A stretch of 33,227 nucleotides of DNA from Bacillota bacterium. GTDB lineage: Bacteria; Bacillota; UBA4882; UBA10575. Both the position numbers and the translations under genes were made by a program. The notes under the pieces are model-generated. The model was not told where the DNA came from, searched no databases, and saw nothing but the letters and a program-made list of their open reading frames with translations. Below, piece by piece: positions 1 through 9,170 of this stretch; the first letter of the stretch is position 1; every line of letters begins with the position of its first letter. The stretch spans positions 1-33,227 of the forward strand of contig JAAYHY010000012.1 in NCBI GenBank assembly GCA_012735135.1, given 5' to 3'.

Positions 1-99
1 CAATGATCAAAGCAATATTGCGTATATCAGATAAGCTTATTGATAACTGAGGAATTTACACACTAATCTGGACTTGATCAAAAATAGGGAGGTGTCATC

Positions 100-555
100 A
101 TGGAAAACCATAATTGGTTAAGCCCGATCAATAACGATTTTTGGGGCGACCGCTTTTTTAACCAATTCCTCCCACGGACTTTCAGCGATTTTTTCCGGGG
201 AGGTCCGCCGGGGCCTTCGGTTGATCTGAAAGAAACTGATCAAGAAATTATTTTAGAAGCCGATCTACCGGGGGTAAACCGGGAAGATCTTGATCTGACC
301 GTTGACGATCAGGTTGTTATCCTTAAAGGGGAGACCAAACGGGATGAAACCAAGGAAGAGAGAGGTTATCATTTAACGGAACGCCGGTATGGTAGTTTCT
401 ACCGGACGATTCGGTTACCTGTAGAAGTTAAAGCCGAACAAGCGACAGCACGGTACCGGAATGGGGTTCTAGAAGTAAGAATCCCCAAAGCGGATTCAGC
501 AAAGAAACGAGGGTTTAAACCAAGGATTGAAGGGGATGATTATCCTCTACAATAA
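100..555 (+). CDS. Hsp20/alpha-crystallin small heat-shock protein
   Basis: 151-aa ATP-independent holdase chaperone, expected to be cytosolic and to form oligomers that bind unfolding proteins. The alpha-crystallin domain spans about residues 40-135. Visible marks are the DLPGV segment that opens the domain, the GSFYRTIRLP strand and the closing NGVLEVRIPK motif; a short variable N-terminal arm (about 1-38, rich in Phe and Trp) and a C-terminal tail flank it. Length is typical. The ATG has a strong SD (GGGAGGTG) about 6 bases upstream. It is monocistronic, ending at an intrinsic terminator. No CIRCE or CtsR box is visible upstream; an imperfect inverted repeat lies at 25-45. Family assignment is secure, the client range is unknown. 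Confidence 0.95.
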   Translation: MENHNWLSPINNDFWGDRFFNQFLPRTFSDFFRGGPPGPSVDLKETDQEIILEADLPGVNREDLDLTVDDQVVILKGETKRDETKEERGYHLTERRYGSFYRTIRLPVEVKAEQATARYRNGVLEVRIPKADSAKKRGFKPRIEGDDYPLQ

Positions 556-561
556 TTACGG

Positions 562-588
562 AAAAGACCCACCCGGGTCTTTTTTTTT
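562..588 (+). terminator. Intrinsic terminator of hsp20
   Basis: A 9-bp perfect stem (AAAAGACCC / GGGTCTTTT) with a 4-nt loop is followed by a continuous T-run, starting 6 bases after the hsp20 stop. Confidence 0.9.
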
Positions 589-695
589 ATTCCGCATTTT
601 TGTGGTAAAATTGAAGGGGGAAATACCCTTGATTGGTAATAAAACTATAAAAGCCCAGAAGTTGGCGGTGTGCGGACTGTTATTGGGGCGAGGGG

Positions 696-1562
696 GTGTT
701 TTCAACGGGTAAGCTGAACAGGAAGCTGTTGGTAGGGTCTTTCCTGATCTGGTTGTTCATGACGGTAACGGTCTTGGCGGACGATAATGTTATAGTGGAG
801 AAAGTTGGCCAGGGGACGATTGACTGGACAAACGGCTTGATTCATGTAGTTGGGTATGGGGTTCCGCCGAGGGAAGTTTCCGGGCCCCGGGCCAAGTTGA
901 TGGCGCGCAATACGGCAAAAACTGATGCCTATCGTAACGCGGCGGAAGTTATTAACCGGGTCCGGGTTAATAGCGATTCTTTAGTGGAAGATTATGTCAT
1001 GAAAAGTGAAAGGATCCGGCTTGTCGTGGAAAGTTTTCTGCGCGGAGCGCGGATTATTAAAGTTGACCAGCAACGGGACGGTATAATTGAACTCATGATT
1101 GAACTGCCCCTGGGCGGACAAGCCGGGTTGATTACTTTACTTAACCGTCCGGAGGTGACCGGGTTTTCCGGGCTGGAACCACCGGCGCCTTCCGGTTTTC
1201 CGGAATCCGGGGAAGCTTCCCGGTACACCGGGGTTATTATTGATGCCCGGAACCTAAAGGTAAAACCGGCGCTTTATCCCCGGGTGTTTGACGGTGAAGG
1301 GTACCTTCTTTATGCTTCAACAATGGTTAACTTGGCGCGGCCGGGTTTCACTACAATAGTGGCCTATACCCGTTCCCTTGAAGCGGCGCGGAAGCTTCCC
1401 CGCTTGGGCAGTAATCCTTTGGTGTTGACGACAGAGAAAGCGGGACCAACCACGGGCGGGGAGCAAACCGATTTGGTCTTGGGTGTGGAAGCAGCAAAGG
1501 CCTTTCGCGGGTTGCCTCCCGAGGTCATCCAAAACGGGGCGGTTGTTTTTCTCATCGATTAG
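696..1562 (+). CDS. Exported LPP20-like protein of unknown function
   Basis: 288 aa. An N-terminal signal peptide (basic KLNRK, hydrophobic core about 12-27, probable signal peptidase I site after VLA at residue 28) predicts export. Residues about 60-140 resemble the LPP20/DUF-type exported domain: ARNTAKTDAYRNAAEVI, then a segment ending VESFLRGARIIKV and a hydrophobic strand with the pattern GIIELMIELPL. The C-terminal half (about 175-288) carries YTGVIIDARNLKVKPALYP and a final GAVVFLID strand. There is no lipobox Cys, unlike true LPP20 lipoproteins. GTG at 696 is the only usable start after an in-frame stop, although the purine-rich AGGGGG lies directly against it, so initiation may be weak. 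It faces the SpoIID-like gene. The biological role is unknown. Confidence 0.75.
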   Translation: MFSTGKLNRKLLVGSFLIWLFMTVTVLADDNVIVEKVGQGTIDWTNGLIHVVGYGVPPREVSGPRAKLMARNTAKTDAYRNAAEVINRVRVNSDSLVEDYVMKSERIRLVVESFLRGARIIKVDQQRDGIIELMIELPLGGQAGLITLLNRPEVTGFSGLEPPAPSGFPESGEASRYTGVIIDARNLKVKPALYPRVFDGEGYLLYASTMVNLARPGFTTIVAYTRSLEAARKLPRLGSNPLVLTTEKAGPTTGGEQTDLVLGVEAAKAFRGLPPEVIQNGAVVFLID

Positions 1563-1606
1563 TTGATCTGAATCCAATAGGCTTTTGGGGCGGCATACGG
1601 AAGACT

Positions 1607-3658
1607 TTAGTAGAGAGTGGTCAGGGTCGCACCCGGATAATAATGGGCCAGGATGGCTTCGGCCGAATATCCGTCGGCGGCCATGCCGGCGGCCCCGCTT
1701 TGGTCCATGCCAACGCCGTGGCCGTAACCGGCGCCGGTAAAGATGAAGAATTCCGGAAGTCCATCCTTTCCCAGTTTCGGTTCAACGGTGAAGAGGTTAC
1801 TCCTTAAGCCGCCCAAGGTGGAACGGATGCTGTCACCCCGCACCACAATTTGGCCTTCGGTTCCCTCGATTAAAACCTGTTCGACCCGGCCGCAGGTGGC
1901 CCGGCCTTGCGTGTGAAGGCCGGTGATCCGGCCAATCGCCTTTTGCTTATTCACCCGGTATTCGATTTCGGTGCAGGGCACGATTACCCGCCAACGATAA
2001 GCGCTCCGGCTGCTGTATTTGGGGTGGGCAGAGTAAGACTCAAGCCGTTGGGTGACCCATACCGCCAGCTTGGCCGGGGATGGTAAGCCGTCATGGGGCG
2101 GGACAAGTTTGTCCGGTTTTGCTTGGAGATAAGGGGGTTTAAAGTTCCAAGTGGCCGGGGGGACCGCCGAGTATCCTCCGGAGTTGGCAGAGTAATAAGC
2201 GGAGATTGGTTTTCCGTTGTAGGTTAAGATCTGTCCCCGGGTTGCGTCTACCGCCTGCCGGACGGTCCGGGTTTCACTGCTCACACCATTATAAGCTTGG
2301 GAAGCGACCGAACCCATCAGATCAAAACCGCGTTTTTCGTAACTTCCCAAATGGGTAAAGGCATAGGTCCGGGCGGCGATGGCCTGGGCTTCCAAAGCGG
2401 CCGCCGGCCAGGAAGAGGGCATTTCGGAAGGGACCACGGCGTATAAATATTCTTCCATGGTCAGCCGGTTGACGATGGTCATCCCCGCCGGGAAAGGAAG
2501 GAGATGGAGCTCGCCGCGGTAGGCCCGGTTCGCCTGGCCGGCCCAGAAGTAACCACGCCCGTATTCCATCTGGAAAAGAAGGGTGGTGGCTAACGGATCC
2601 CGGTAAGAAAGGACCAACCGTTCCGCGCTCTCCAGGAGTAAGTCCCCTGCTTCAGTATAAACGCGAATCCGGCCTTCCGGGGCAAAGGTGAATTGGAGAA
2701 TGGTTTGGGGTCCGCCGGAAATTTCTTTGCCGGTTGCGGAGACCAGGCGGAAATCAGCGCCGGTTTTGGCCCAGAGGGTCTCCACCTGCTCAGCCAGGCC
2801 AACGCGGACCATTTTCATGCCGGGTGTCTTTTCGGCTACGGCCTCGGCTTTGGGGGCGGCCGCCACTTTCCGGTTCACAGCGGCCGCCGCTTGCTCCTCC
2901 GTTTGGAGCTGGGGATGGGCAGTGAGCAGCATCGTCAACTCCTGCTGGATCCGGGGATTGCCCGGGGCGGCGCTTTCCGCCTGTTTTAACCGGCTGTAGG
3001 CGGCCCGATAATCACCAAGCCCCAGATAGGCCCGGGCCAAATCGTAACGGGCGACAAAGAGATTGGGATCTTGGGTCAAGGCTTGGGTCAGGTTAGTTTT
3101 TGCCGCGGCAAAATTCTTTTCCGCTAAGTAAATCAAGCCCAAGTAATAGTAAGCCAAGGGATTAAAGGACGATCGCTGCACCGCCCGTTCCAGATGGTCC
3201 TTGGCCAGTGGATAGACTTCAAGCTCATAAGCGGCGAGCCCCTTCCAGAAGGAAATCTCCGCCGTTTCTTCCGGCACTTTTGCGGTCAACACTTGATAAT
3301 ATTTACCGGCCAAATAGGCGGTGACAAGGTAAGCCTCGTGGTAAGCCATGGCCGACGGATCGGCGGCCATCAGATAGCGGAGATGGGTTAAAGCTTCGGA
3401 GAACCGTCCCGCTTCCCGCAGCAGATAGGTCAAGTCAAAACGAACCGTGTCGTTCTTTGGCTCGGCTTGAACGATCCGGGTCAACAGGTCAAGACTGGCT
3501 GTAAATTCTCCCTGATAGTACCGGTTAATCGCTTCCTGGTACAGTTCTTCCGTGGGGAGTGTTTGTTCTTCAGCCGCCTGGACAATGAAGGTAATGATCG
3601 CGATCATTACCGCGAGCAGGAGCGCGCCGTAGCGCCAGCGAGTAGCTAAACCTGGCAT
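1607..3658 (-). CDS. SpoIID/LytB-domain protein with N-terminal TPR array
   Basis: 683 aa. A hydrophobic segment at about 9-28 acts as signal or anchor, so the rest lies outside the membrane. Residues about 36-240 are tandem TPR-like repeats (for example NPLAYYYLGLIYLAEKNFAA). An Ala-rich linker follows at about 255-280, then the SpoIID/LytB domain at about 370-680. Diagnostic motifs are VVPSEMPSSWP (408-418) with the downstream AIAARTYA, and near the C-terminus GYGHGVGMDQSGA followed by HYYPG. SpoIID is a lytic transglycosylase in engulfment and LytB enhances amidases. This protein is about twice the usual SpoIID length because of the TPR half, so it is more likely a paralogue for cell-wall remodelling or spore cortex than canonical spoIID. 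The ATG has an AGGAAAAGG SD. Confidence 0.88.
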   Translation of the reverse strand: MPGLATRWRYGALLLAVMIAIITFIVQAAEEQTLPTEELYQEAINRYYQGEFTASLDLLTRIVQAEPKNDTVRFDLTYLLREAGRFSEALTHLRYLMAADPSAMAYHEAYLVTAYLAGKYYQVLTAKVPEETAEISFWKGLAAYELEVYPLAKDHLERAVQRSSFNPLAYYYLGLIYLAEKNFAAAKTNLTQALTQDPNLFVARYDLARAYLGLGDYRAAYSRLKQAESAAPGNPRIQQELTMLLTAHPQLQTEEQAAAAVNRKVAAAPKAEAVAEKTPGMKMVRVGLAEQVETLWAKTGADFRLVSATGKEISGGPQTILQFTFAPEGRIRVYTEAGDLLLESAERLVLSYRDPLATTLLFQMEYGRGYFWAGQANRAYRGELHLLPFPAGMTIVNRLTMEEYLYAVVPSEMPSSWPAAALEAQAIAARTYAFTHLGSYEKRGFDLMGSVASQAYNGVSSETRTVRQAVDATRGQILTYNGKPISAYYSANSGGYSAVPPATWNFKPPYLQAKPDKLVPPHDGLPSPAKLAVWVTQRLESYSAHPKYSSRSAYRWRVIVPCTEIEYRVNKQKAIGRITGLHTQGRATCGRVEQVLIEGTEGQIVVRGDSIRSTLGGLRSNLFTVEPKLGKDGLPEFFIFTGAGYGHGVGMDQSGAAGMAADGYSAEAILAHYYPGATLTTLY

Positions 3659-3880
3659 TTTCCTTTTCCTTTCGTAATTGAAAATGTCATAAGGGGAGAG
3701 TATAATTTATTTTATTTATGAATAACGAAAAAGTCAATTGAAGGGTGAAAACAAGGGAATTGTAAAATGTGGTAACAAAAGGTTTTAGTTCTGCGCTGCT
3801 AATGGTGGAAGTTATTCGTAACGGATTATAAGAACGGCAAAATTTGGAATGATGATTTCACTAAGGATGGGAAGGAAAAG

Positions 3881-5203
3881 ATGGGCAAGGAAGAACGGAA
3901 GAGGAGCGGGTTTTATTCTTTACGGCTTTTAAAAGGGAATACCCGTGTCTCGGTAATTTTTCTACCTTTATGGAGTATTCCTTATGCGATGTTCAATTTC
4001 TACCTGGGGCTATACATGAAAGCCCGGGGGATTACCGATCAGCAACTTGGTGATTTGATCGCCATCGGTTTTTTAGCCGGAACACTCTTATCCTTATTTA
4101 GCGGTATGATCACCGATCACTTGGGAAGGAAAAAAACCACACTGATCTTCGACTTTATTACCTGGCCTTTAACTCTGTGCATTTATGTCTGGGCCAATAA
4201 CTTTTGGCACTTTGTCTTGGCGGCGGTCTGTAATAATTTTGGGCGGATTGTCAATGTTTCCTATACTCTTATGTTGGTGGAAGATGCCACCGACGAGGAA
4301 CGGAAAGCCGCTTTTGCCCTTTCGAACATGATCAACATTTTATCCGGGGTCTTCGTGCCTTTAGCCGGCGGCCTTGTGAACCGGTTGGGAATCATCCCGG
4401 CGGAACGGATCCTTTTGGGGTTGGCGATCATCAGTATGACGACGATGATCTTCTGGCGAAACCATTATTATGTTGAAACCCGGGTTGGTAGTGAGATTCT
4501 CCAGGAGAACCAGAAGAAAAAGTTGATTACCGGTTTACGGATTAACCTCTTTGGTAATACCATCAGTTACTTAAAGCGGAAACCATCGGTTTTAATTGGG
4601 ATGATCCTGACCGTCTTATTCAACGTCTATTTGCCGGTCGGTACCATCAACAGCTTGTATTTTGTCCCTTATTTAGCCGAACAATTAAACCAGGGTGAAG
4701 TGCTTGTCTCCCTCTTAGGGTTGATCAACTCCGTTACCATCTGGCTGGTCTTAGCTTTTTTGCTACCCCGTCTCCAACAGGGACTATTTCCTCTCTTGCT
4801 TGGAGTAGGCTTTCACCTTTGCTATCTCATAATATTGCTTGTGATCAAACCGGGGACCTTTTGGCCGTTGACCATCGCGATTATCTTTTACGCCCTGGGA
4901 TTCGGCTTGTTCCGGCCGTTGGTTGATGCTTTGTTTGCGGATATCACCGAGGGAAAGGAACGAGCCGGCCTCTATGGTTTAAACAGTGCCTTAACCTCAA
5001 TCCTGAGCGCGCTGGCCGGGTTTTATTCGGGACGCCTTTACGAGCGGTCTCCGGTCGCCATTTACCTTTTCTCCTTAGTGATTATCCTTTTTTGCCTGGC
5101 CGGGCTATTCCTCTATGCTTTTCTGGAAAAGAAGCCTTTGGGGCCGTGGGTAAATTTACCCCGGCGAAAAAAGGAATCCCCTTCTTCGTCGCGAATAAGT
5201 TAA
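3881..5203 (+). CDS. Major facilitator superfamily transporter
   Basis: 440-aa integral membrane protein with about 12 hydrophobic segments. The loop between TM2 and TM3 carries the MFS signature GMITDHLGRKKT (motif A, GxxxDxxGRK). The motif VEDATDEERKAAFALSNM follows TM4 and is echoed in the second half by ADITEGKERAGLYGLNSA, as expected from the internal duplication. A basic tail (RRKKESPSSS) ends the protein. The ATG follows an AAGGA SD. The gene is divergent from the SpoIID-like gene across 222 bp. The fold is clear; substrate and direction of transport (efflux versus uptake) cannot be read from sequence, and no substrate-specific neighbour helps. Confidence 0.85.
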   Translation: MGKEERKRSGFYSLRLLKGNTRVSVIFLPLWSIPYAMFNFYLGLYMKARGITDQQLGDLIAIGFLAGTLLSLFSGMITDHLGRKKTTLIFDFITWPLTLCIYVWANNFWHFVLAAVCNNFGRIVNVSYTLMLVEDATDEERKAAFALSNMINILSGVFVPLAGGLVNRLGIIPAERILLGLAIISMTTMIFWRNHYYVETRVGSEILQENQKKKLITGLRINLFGNTISYLKRKPSVLIGMILTVLFNVYLPVGTINSLYFVPYLAEQLNQGEVLVSLLGLINSVTIWLVLAFLLPRLQQGLFPLLLGVGFHLCYLIILLVIKPGTFWPLTIAIIFYALGFGLFRPLVDALFADITEGKERAGLYGLNSALTSILSALAGFYSGRLYERSPVAIYLFSLVIILFCLAGLFLYAFLEKKPLGPWVNLPRRKKESPSSSRIS

Positions 5204-5347
5204 TGTTGTTTTCCTTAGGGAGAATTCCGTTCGACCCCCGGCCCGGTAAACATAGACAAAAGGTAATCGTTGATCGCGTGACGAGTGACGAGGCTCGAGC
5301 GCCGGAAGGTAGATCTAAGCTTTGGTGGATTGGGGAGGAGAGTAAAG

Positions 5348-5491
5348 ATGGATATTTGGGTTTGTATTTTTTGTGGGAAAAAAGTCCAAATCGATCCGCC
5401 CGATTGCTATCTTTACGACGAGGGTGTGGTCTGTACTGAATGCCATCACCAACGGGCAAAAAAGGATGAAATGGAGTCTCTCCCCCGCTAG
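5348..5491 (+). CDS. 47-aa zinc-ribbon-like protein
   Basis: A short protein with two CxxC knuckles, C6-x2-C9 and C29-x2-C32, spaced as in a minimal zinc ribbon, plus His33-His34 and an extra Cys20 between them. The charged C-terminus (KKDEMESLPR) is probably disordered. The ATG is chosen because GGGGAGGAG lies 8 bases upstream; a longer in-frame reading from 5285 lacks an SD. An intrinsic terminator begins right after the stop, which supports a real gene. It may be cotranscribed with the MFS gene (144-bp gap). Metal binding is inferred from spacing; the partner or role is unknown. Confidence 0.7.
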   Translation: MDIWVCIFCGKKVQIDPPDCYLYDEGVVCTECHHQRAKKDEMESLPR

Positions 5492-5516
5492 ACCTGCTTT
5501 TTGGGCAGGTTTTATT
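5492..5516 (+). terminator. Terminator after the zinc-ribbon gene
   Basis: ACCTGC / GCAGGT stem with a 7-nt T-rich loop, followed by TTTATT. It starts one base after the TAG stop. Confidence 0.75.
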
Positions 5517-5728
5517 CGTTAAGCGACCAATTGATGGCGGGCGTAAAGGGAAGCCCGCCGGTGAGCGGTTTCATGAATTAGCGGTTAAGATATAATGGGA
5601 GAAACGGGGAAAGATCGAACCTGTTGGGAGAGGATGAACATCCTGAGGGCGCGAAATTGGAGCTAAAGTCAAAACAGCTTGATGAATAGGATTAGATTAG
5701 GTAATTATCTTAAAGAAGGTGATGAACT

Positions 5729-6538
5729 TTGGCGGCCCAAGATCCGATCGGCCTGTTTGACTCTGGGGTCGGAGGGCTATCCATTATGAAAGAGATTCGC
5801 CGGTTGCTACCGCACGAGGATCTGATATATGTGGGCGACTCTAAGTTTTGCCCTTACGGGGAGAAAACATCCACCGCCATTCAGGAACGGTGCCGGATGA
5901 TTACCAAGTTTTTATTGGCAAAAAGCGTAAAACTGATTGTGGTCGCTTGTAATAGCGCCTCGGTTGCCGCCCTAGAACAGTTGCGGGCGGAATTTTCCGT
6001 GCCTTTTGTCGGGGTGGAGCCGGCGGTTAAACAGGCGGCTTCATTTACTAAAAAGAAAAGGATCGGGGTGCTTGCCACCGGCCTCACCCTTTCCGGCGCG
6101 CGCTTTACCTCCTTGGTGGAGAAGTTTGCGGGGGGGTTGACAGTCGTCAACCAAGCCTGTCTCGGACTGGTTGAGCAAGTGGAAAGGGGAGCGATTAACG
6201 GCCCGGAGACGGAGGCGATGCTCCGGCGTTACCTTCAACCGCTTGAGGAGAAGGGAGTTGATGTGGTGGTTTTGGGTTGCACCCATTACCCCTTTCTCCG
6301 GCCTCTGGTGGAAAAGATGGTCCAGCCCGGTGTCCAGGTGATCGATACCGGAGCACCGGTCGCCCGGCAGACCCAACGGGTGCTGACGCAAGCGACGCTT
6401 ATTAACCCAAAGACGCAGGCGGGGAAAGAATGGTTTTATACTTCCGGTGATCCGTCGGTGGTCGGCCCCGTGATTGAAAAATTATGGGGAAGTCACGGGG
6501 AAGGAGTGCAGCAGTTACCAGCGGCCTTTTTGACCTAA
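5729..6538 (+). CDS. murI: Glutamate racemase
   Basis: 269 aa. Interconverts L- and D-glutamate for peptidoglycan without a cofactor, in the cytosol. Seen: the N-terminal GLFDSGVGGLSIMKEI motif, VGDSKFCPYGEKT, the first catalytic cysteine in VVACNSAS (Cys74) and the second in LGCTHYPFL (Cys184), plus GVEPAVKQA. Length is normal for the family. The start is TTG at 5729, supported by AAGAAGGTG about 8 bases upstream and by the alignment of the GLFDSG strand right after a few residues. It precedes fhs by 34 bases, suggesting cotranscription. A TATAAT at 5591-5596 is a possible -10 with a poor -35. Confidence 0.96.
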   Translation: MAAQDPIGLFDSGVGGLSIMKEIRRLLPHEDLIYVGDSKFCPYGEKTSTAIQERCRMITKFLLAKSVKLIVVACNSASVAALEQLRAEFSVPFVGVEPAVKQAASFTKKKRIGVLATGLTLSGARFTSLVEKFAGGLTVVNQACLGLVEQVERGAINGPETEAMLRRYLQPLEEKGVDVVVLGCTHYPFLRPLVEKMVQPGVQVIDTGAPVARQTQRVLTQATLINPKTQAGKEWFYTSGDPSVVGPVIEKLWGSHGEGVQQLPAAFLT

Positions 6539-6572
6539 AGGGAAGACCAGGGTAGGAAGAGGGGAGGAATGA

Positions 6573-8249
6573 ATGGTGTACAGTGATATCGAAATTGCGC
6601 AGCAAGCGAAGATGCGGCCGATTGCGGAAGTGGCGACGGAGCTTGGATTGGATGAGGAAGAATTTGAACTTTATGGCCGTTATAAAGCAAAAGTATCCTT
6701 AAGTGCGCTCCAAAGACGAAACGAATCGCCCGGAGGAAGACTGATTTACGTCACTGCGATTACGCCGACACCGGCCGGGGAAGGAAAGACTTGCACCGCG
6801 GTGGGGTTAACTCAAGCCTTAGGCCGGCTGGGAAAAAAAACAGCTGTAGCCTTGCGCGAACCCTCGCTGGGACCGACCTTCGGGGTGAAAGGAGGGGCCG
6901 CCGGCGGTGGCTATGCCCAGGTCTTGCCGATGGATGAGATTAACCTTCATTTCACCGGTGATATCCATGCGGTTACTGCTGCCCATAACCTATTGGCAGC
7001 GGTGATTGATAATCATATTTATCAAGGTAATGAATTGGGAATCAACCCCAAGCGGGTCCTCTGGCGCCGTGTGATGGATATCTCCGACCGCCAGCTCCGC
7101 CAGATTGTGGTGGGGTTAGGGGGGACGGGAAATGGAATTGTCCGGGAAAGCGGTTTTGATATTACCGTTGCTTCGGAGATCATGGCCATCCTTTGTCTGG
7201 CGACCGATCTTGAAGATCTAAAGCAACGCCTGGGTTCGATGCTGGTGGCCTATACTTATCAAGGCACACCGCTTTTTGCCCGGGATCTGGGGGTGGTCGG
7301 CGCTATGGCCGTCCTCCTTAAAGAAGCGTTGAAACCCAACTTAGTCCAAACTTTGGAAGGGCAGCCCGCCTTTATTCACGGCGGCCCCTTCGCCAATATC
7401 GCCCATGGGAACAACAGCATCATCGCGACCAAACTCGCGTTGAAATTGGCCGATTACGTGGTGACCGAGGGTGGATTTGCTTCCGACTTAGGGGCGGAAA
7501 AATTCTTTGATCTGGTGGCCCCTCAATTTGGTCTCCGCCCGGATGTGGTGGTTCTGGTTGCTTCGGTGCGCGCCCTGAAGAGTCATGGCGGGGTAGGGAT
7601 GGAACGGATCACCGAAAAAGATCCCGAAGCGGTCCGCCGCGGGTTAAGTAATTTGGCAAAACACCTTTCCAATTTGCGCACGGTCTTCCAGTTACCGGCG
7701 GTTGTGGCGGTGAATAAGTTTGCGACGGATGATCCGGAAGAACTGACCGTGGTCCTGAATTTCTGCCGGACGCAGGAAGTTCCGGTCGCCATCTCGGAAG
7801 TTGTCACCCGGGGTGGCGCCGGCGGTGTCGAACTGGCCAAGGAAGTTTTGGCTACCATGGAAAGGGTGGAGAACCGTTTCACCCCATTATATGATCAAAA
7901 TATACCCCTCGAAGAAAAGGTCGCTTTACTGGCGACGAAGATCTACGGCGCCGAGGGGGTTAATTATACGAAAGAAGCCCGCCGGGCGTTGGTGGAAATA
8001 AAGGAACTTGGTTTTGAGCATCTCCCGGTCTGTATGGCCAAAACGCAGATGTCCCTGACGGATGATCCGAAGCTGAAGGGAGCGCCCCAAGGCTGGAGGT
8101 TAACCGTGCGTGACCTTAAGCTTTCGGCGGGGGCCGGTTTTGTCGTCGTCTTTGCCGGGAATATCCTGACCATGCCGGGTTTGCCGAAAACCCCGGCAGC
8201 CCAGAAGGTGGATTTGCTGCCCGATGGGACAATAACCGGTTTATTTTAA
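6573..8249 (+). CDS. fhs: Formate--tetrahydrofolate ligase
   Basis: 558 aa. Makes 10-formyl-THF from formate, THF and ATP; it is the entry step of the methyl branch of the Wood-Ljungdahl pathway and also feeds purine synthesis. Seen: the ATP-binding loop [10 protein letters not shown] (64-73), the conserved segment [20 protein letters not shown], the following [13 protein letters not shown], and [10 protein letters not shown]. The protein is full length. The start is ATG 6573 with GGGGAGGA upstream; an ATG four bases earlier runs into a stop. folD follows after 19 bases, so fhs-folD is one unit converting formate toward methylene-THF. That fits an acetogenic or fermentative anaerobe, though the window holds no other acetogenesis gene. 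Confidence 0.97.
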   Translation: MVYSDIEIAQQAKMRPIAEVATELGLDEEEFELYGRYKAKVSLSALQRRNESPGGRLIYVTAITPTPAGEGKTCTAVGLTQALGRLGKKTAVALREPSLGPTFGVKGGAAGGGYAQVLPMDEINLHFTGDIHAVTAAHNLLAAVIDNHIYQGNELGINPKRVLWRRVMDISDRQLRQIVVGLGGTGNGIVRESGFDITVASEIMAILCLATDLEDLKQRLGSMLVAYTYQGTPLFARDLGVVGAMAVLLKEALKPNLVQTLEGQPAFIHGGPFANIAHGNNSIIATKLALKLADYVVTEGGFASDLGAEKFFDLVAPQFGLRPDVVVLVASVRALKSHGGVGMERITEKDPEAVRRGLSNLAKHLSNLRTVFQLPAVVAVNKFATDDPEELTVVLNFCRTQEVPVAISEVVTRGGAGGVELAKEVLATMERVENRFTPLYDQNIPLEEKVALLATKIYGAEGVNYTKEARRALVEIKELGFEHLPVCMAKTQMSLTDDPKLKGAPQGWRLTVRDLKLSAGAGFVVVFAGNILTMPGLPKTPAAQKVDLLPDGTITGLF

Positions 8250-8268
8250 GATATTTGGGGGTGTTTTT

Positions 8269-9138
8269 TTGACCGCGCGGATTATTGATGGGAAGGCTTT
8301 AGCTGTCCAGGTGAAGCAGGAGGTCCGGAGGGAAGTGGAAAAACTGTCGGCGGCCGGGATTACCCCGGGGTTGGCCGTTGTCTTGGTCGGGGATGACCCG
8401 GCTTCCCGGATTTACGTGCGTAACAAGCAAAAAAACTGTGAAGAGCTGGGGATTATTTCGGAAGTTTATCATTTGCCGGCTACCACCGGGGAAGAAGAGC
8501 TCAAGGCTTTGGTCGGCCGGTTGAATAAGGATCCGAAAATCAACGGGATCTTGGTGCAACTGCCCCTTCCGGCGCCCCTCCGGGAAGAAGAAGTGACCCT
8601 TCTGATTAATCCCGAGAAGGATGTGGATGGCTTTCATCCCATGAATTTAGGCCGTTTACTCCGGGGGGAAGAGGGAATCCGCCCTTGTACGCCGGCGGGG
8701 ATTATGGCGTTAATCAAAGCCAGCGGGGTGGAGGTGACCGGCCGGGAATGCGTGGTGGTGGGCCGGAGTAACATCGTAGGGAAACCCGTCGCCCAACTTT
8801 TACTACAGGAACATGGTACCGTGACGATCTGTCATTCCCGGACCAAGGATCTGGCCGCAATCACCAGCCGGGCCGAGATTTTGGTGGTCGCGGTGGGAAA
8901 GGCCGGCTTGATCGATGGGACTATGATCAAACCGGGCGCGGTCGTCATTGATGTGGGGATGAACCGGTTGCCTACGGGGAAAGTCGTGGGTGATGTGGAT
9001 TTTTCTTCGGCGGTGGAAGTGGCGGGGGCGATTACCCCGGTTCCCGGCGGCGTTGGGCCAATGACCATCGCTATGTTGATGAAGAACACGGTCATGGCCG
9101 CCTTAGCACAAAATGGAGCGAAATTTGGAAAAGACTAG
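8269..9138 (+). CDS. folD: Bifunctional methylene-THF dehydrogenase / methenyl-THF cyclohydrolase
   Basis: 289 aa. Interconverts 10-formyl-, 5,10-methenyl- and 5,10-methylene-THF with NAD(P). Seen: the catalytic [14 protein letters not shown] region (Tyr49, Lys53), the folate-site VQLPLPAPL segment, the dinucleotide-binding [14 protein letters not shown] and the C-terminal [15 protein letters not shown] motif. The start is TTG 8269 after TTTGGGGG; the GTG eight bases upstream is followed by an in-frame stop, so TTG is forced. Product and neighbour fhs catalyse consecutive steps. The stop codon TAG at 9136 doubles as the first bases of the predicted ppdK -35 box. Confidence 0.97.
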   Translation: MTARIIDGKALAVQVKQEVRREVEKLSAAGITPGLAVVLVGDDPASRIYVRNKQKNCEELGIISEVYHLPATTGEEELKALVGRLNKDPKINGILVQLPLPAPLREEEVTLLINPEKDVDGFHPMNLGRLLRGEEGIRPCTPAGIMALIKASGVEVTGRECVVVGRSNIVGKPVAQLLLQEHGTVTICHSRTKDLAAITSRAEILVVAVGKAGLIDGTMIKPGAVVIDVGMNRLPTGKVVGDVDFSSAVEVAGAITPVPGGVGPMTIAMLMKNTVMAALAQNGAKFGKD

Positions 9139-9164
9139 ACATTTTCTCGATTATACAGTATATT
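9136..9164 (+). promoter_or_regulatory. Predicted sigma-A promoter of ppdK
   Basis: TAGACA, exact 17-base spacer, TATATT (5 of 6 at each box). It begins inside the folD stop codon and predicts a transcript start near 9171, giving ppdK a leader of about 184 nt. Confidence 0.6.
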
Positions 9165-9170
9165 ACATTA

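Noticed and set aside
527-712. 61-codon frame between hsp20 and the LPP20-like gene
   Set aside because: It runs through the hsp20 terminator, lacks an SD and has no protein-like pattern.
2688-2999. Overlapping plus-strand frames inside the SpoIID-like gene
   Set aside because: They are antisense shadows caused by G/C-rich codons; no SD and no recognisable domain.
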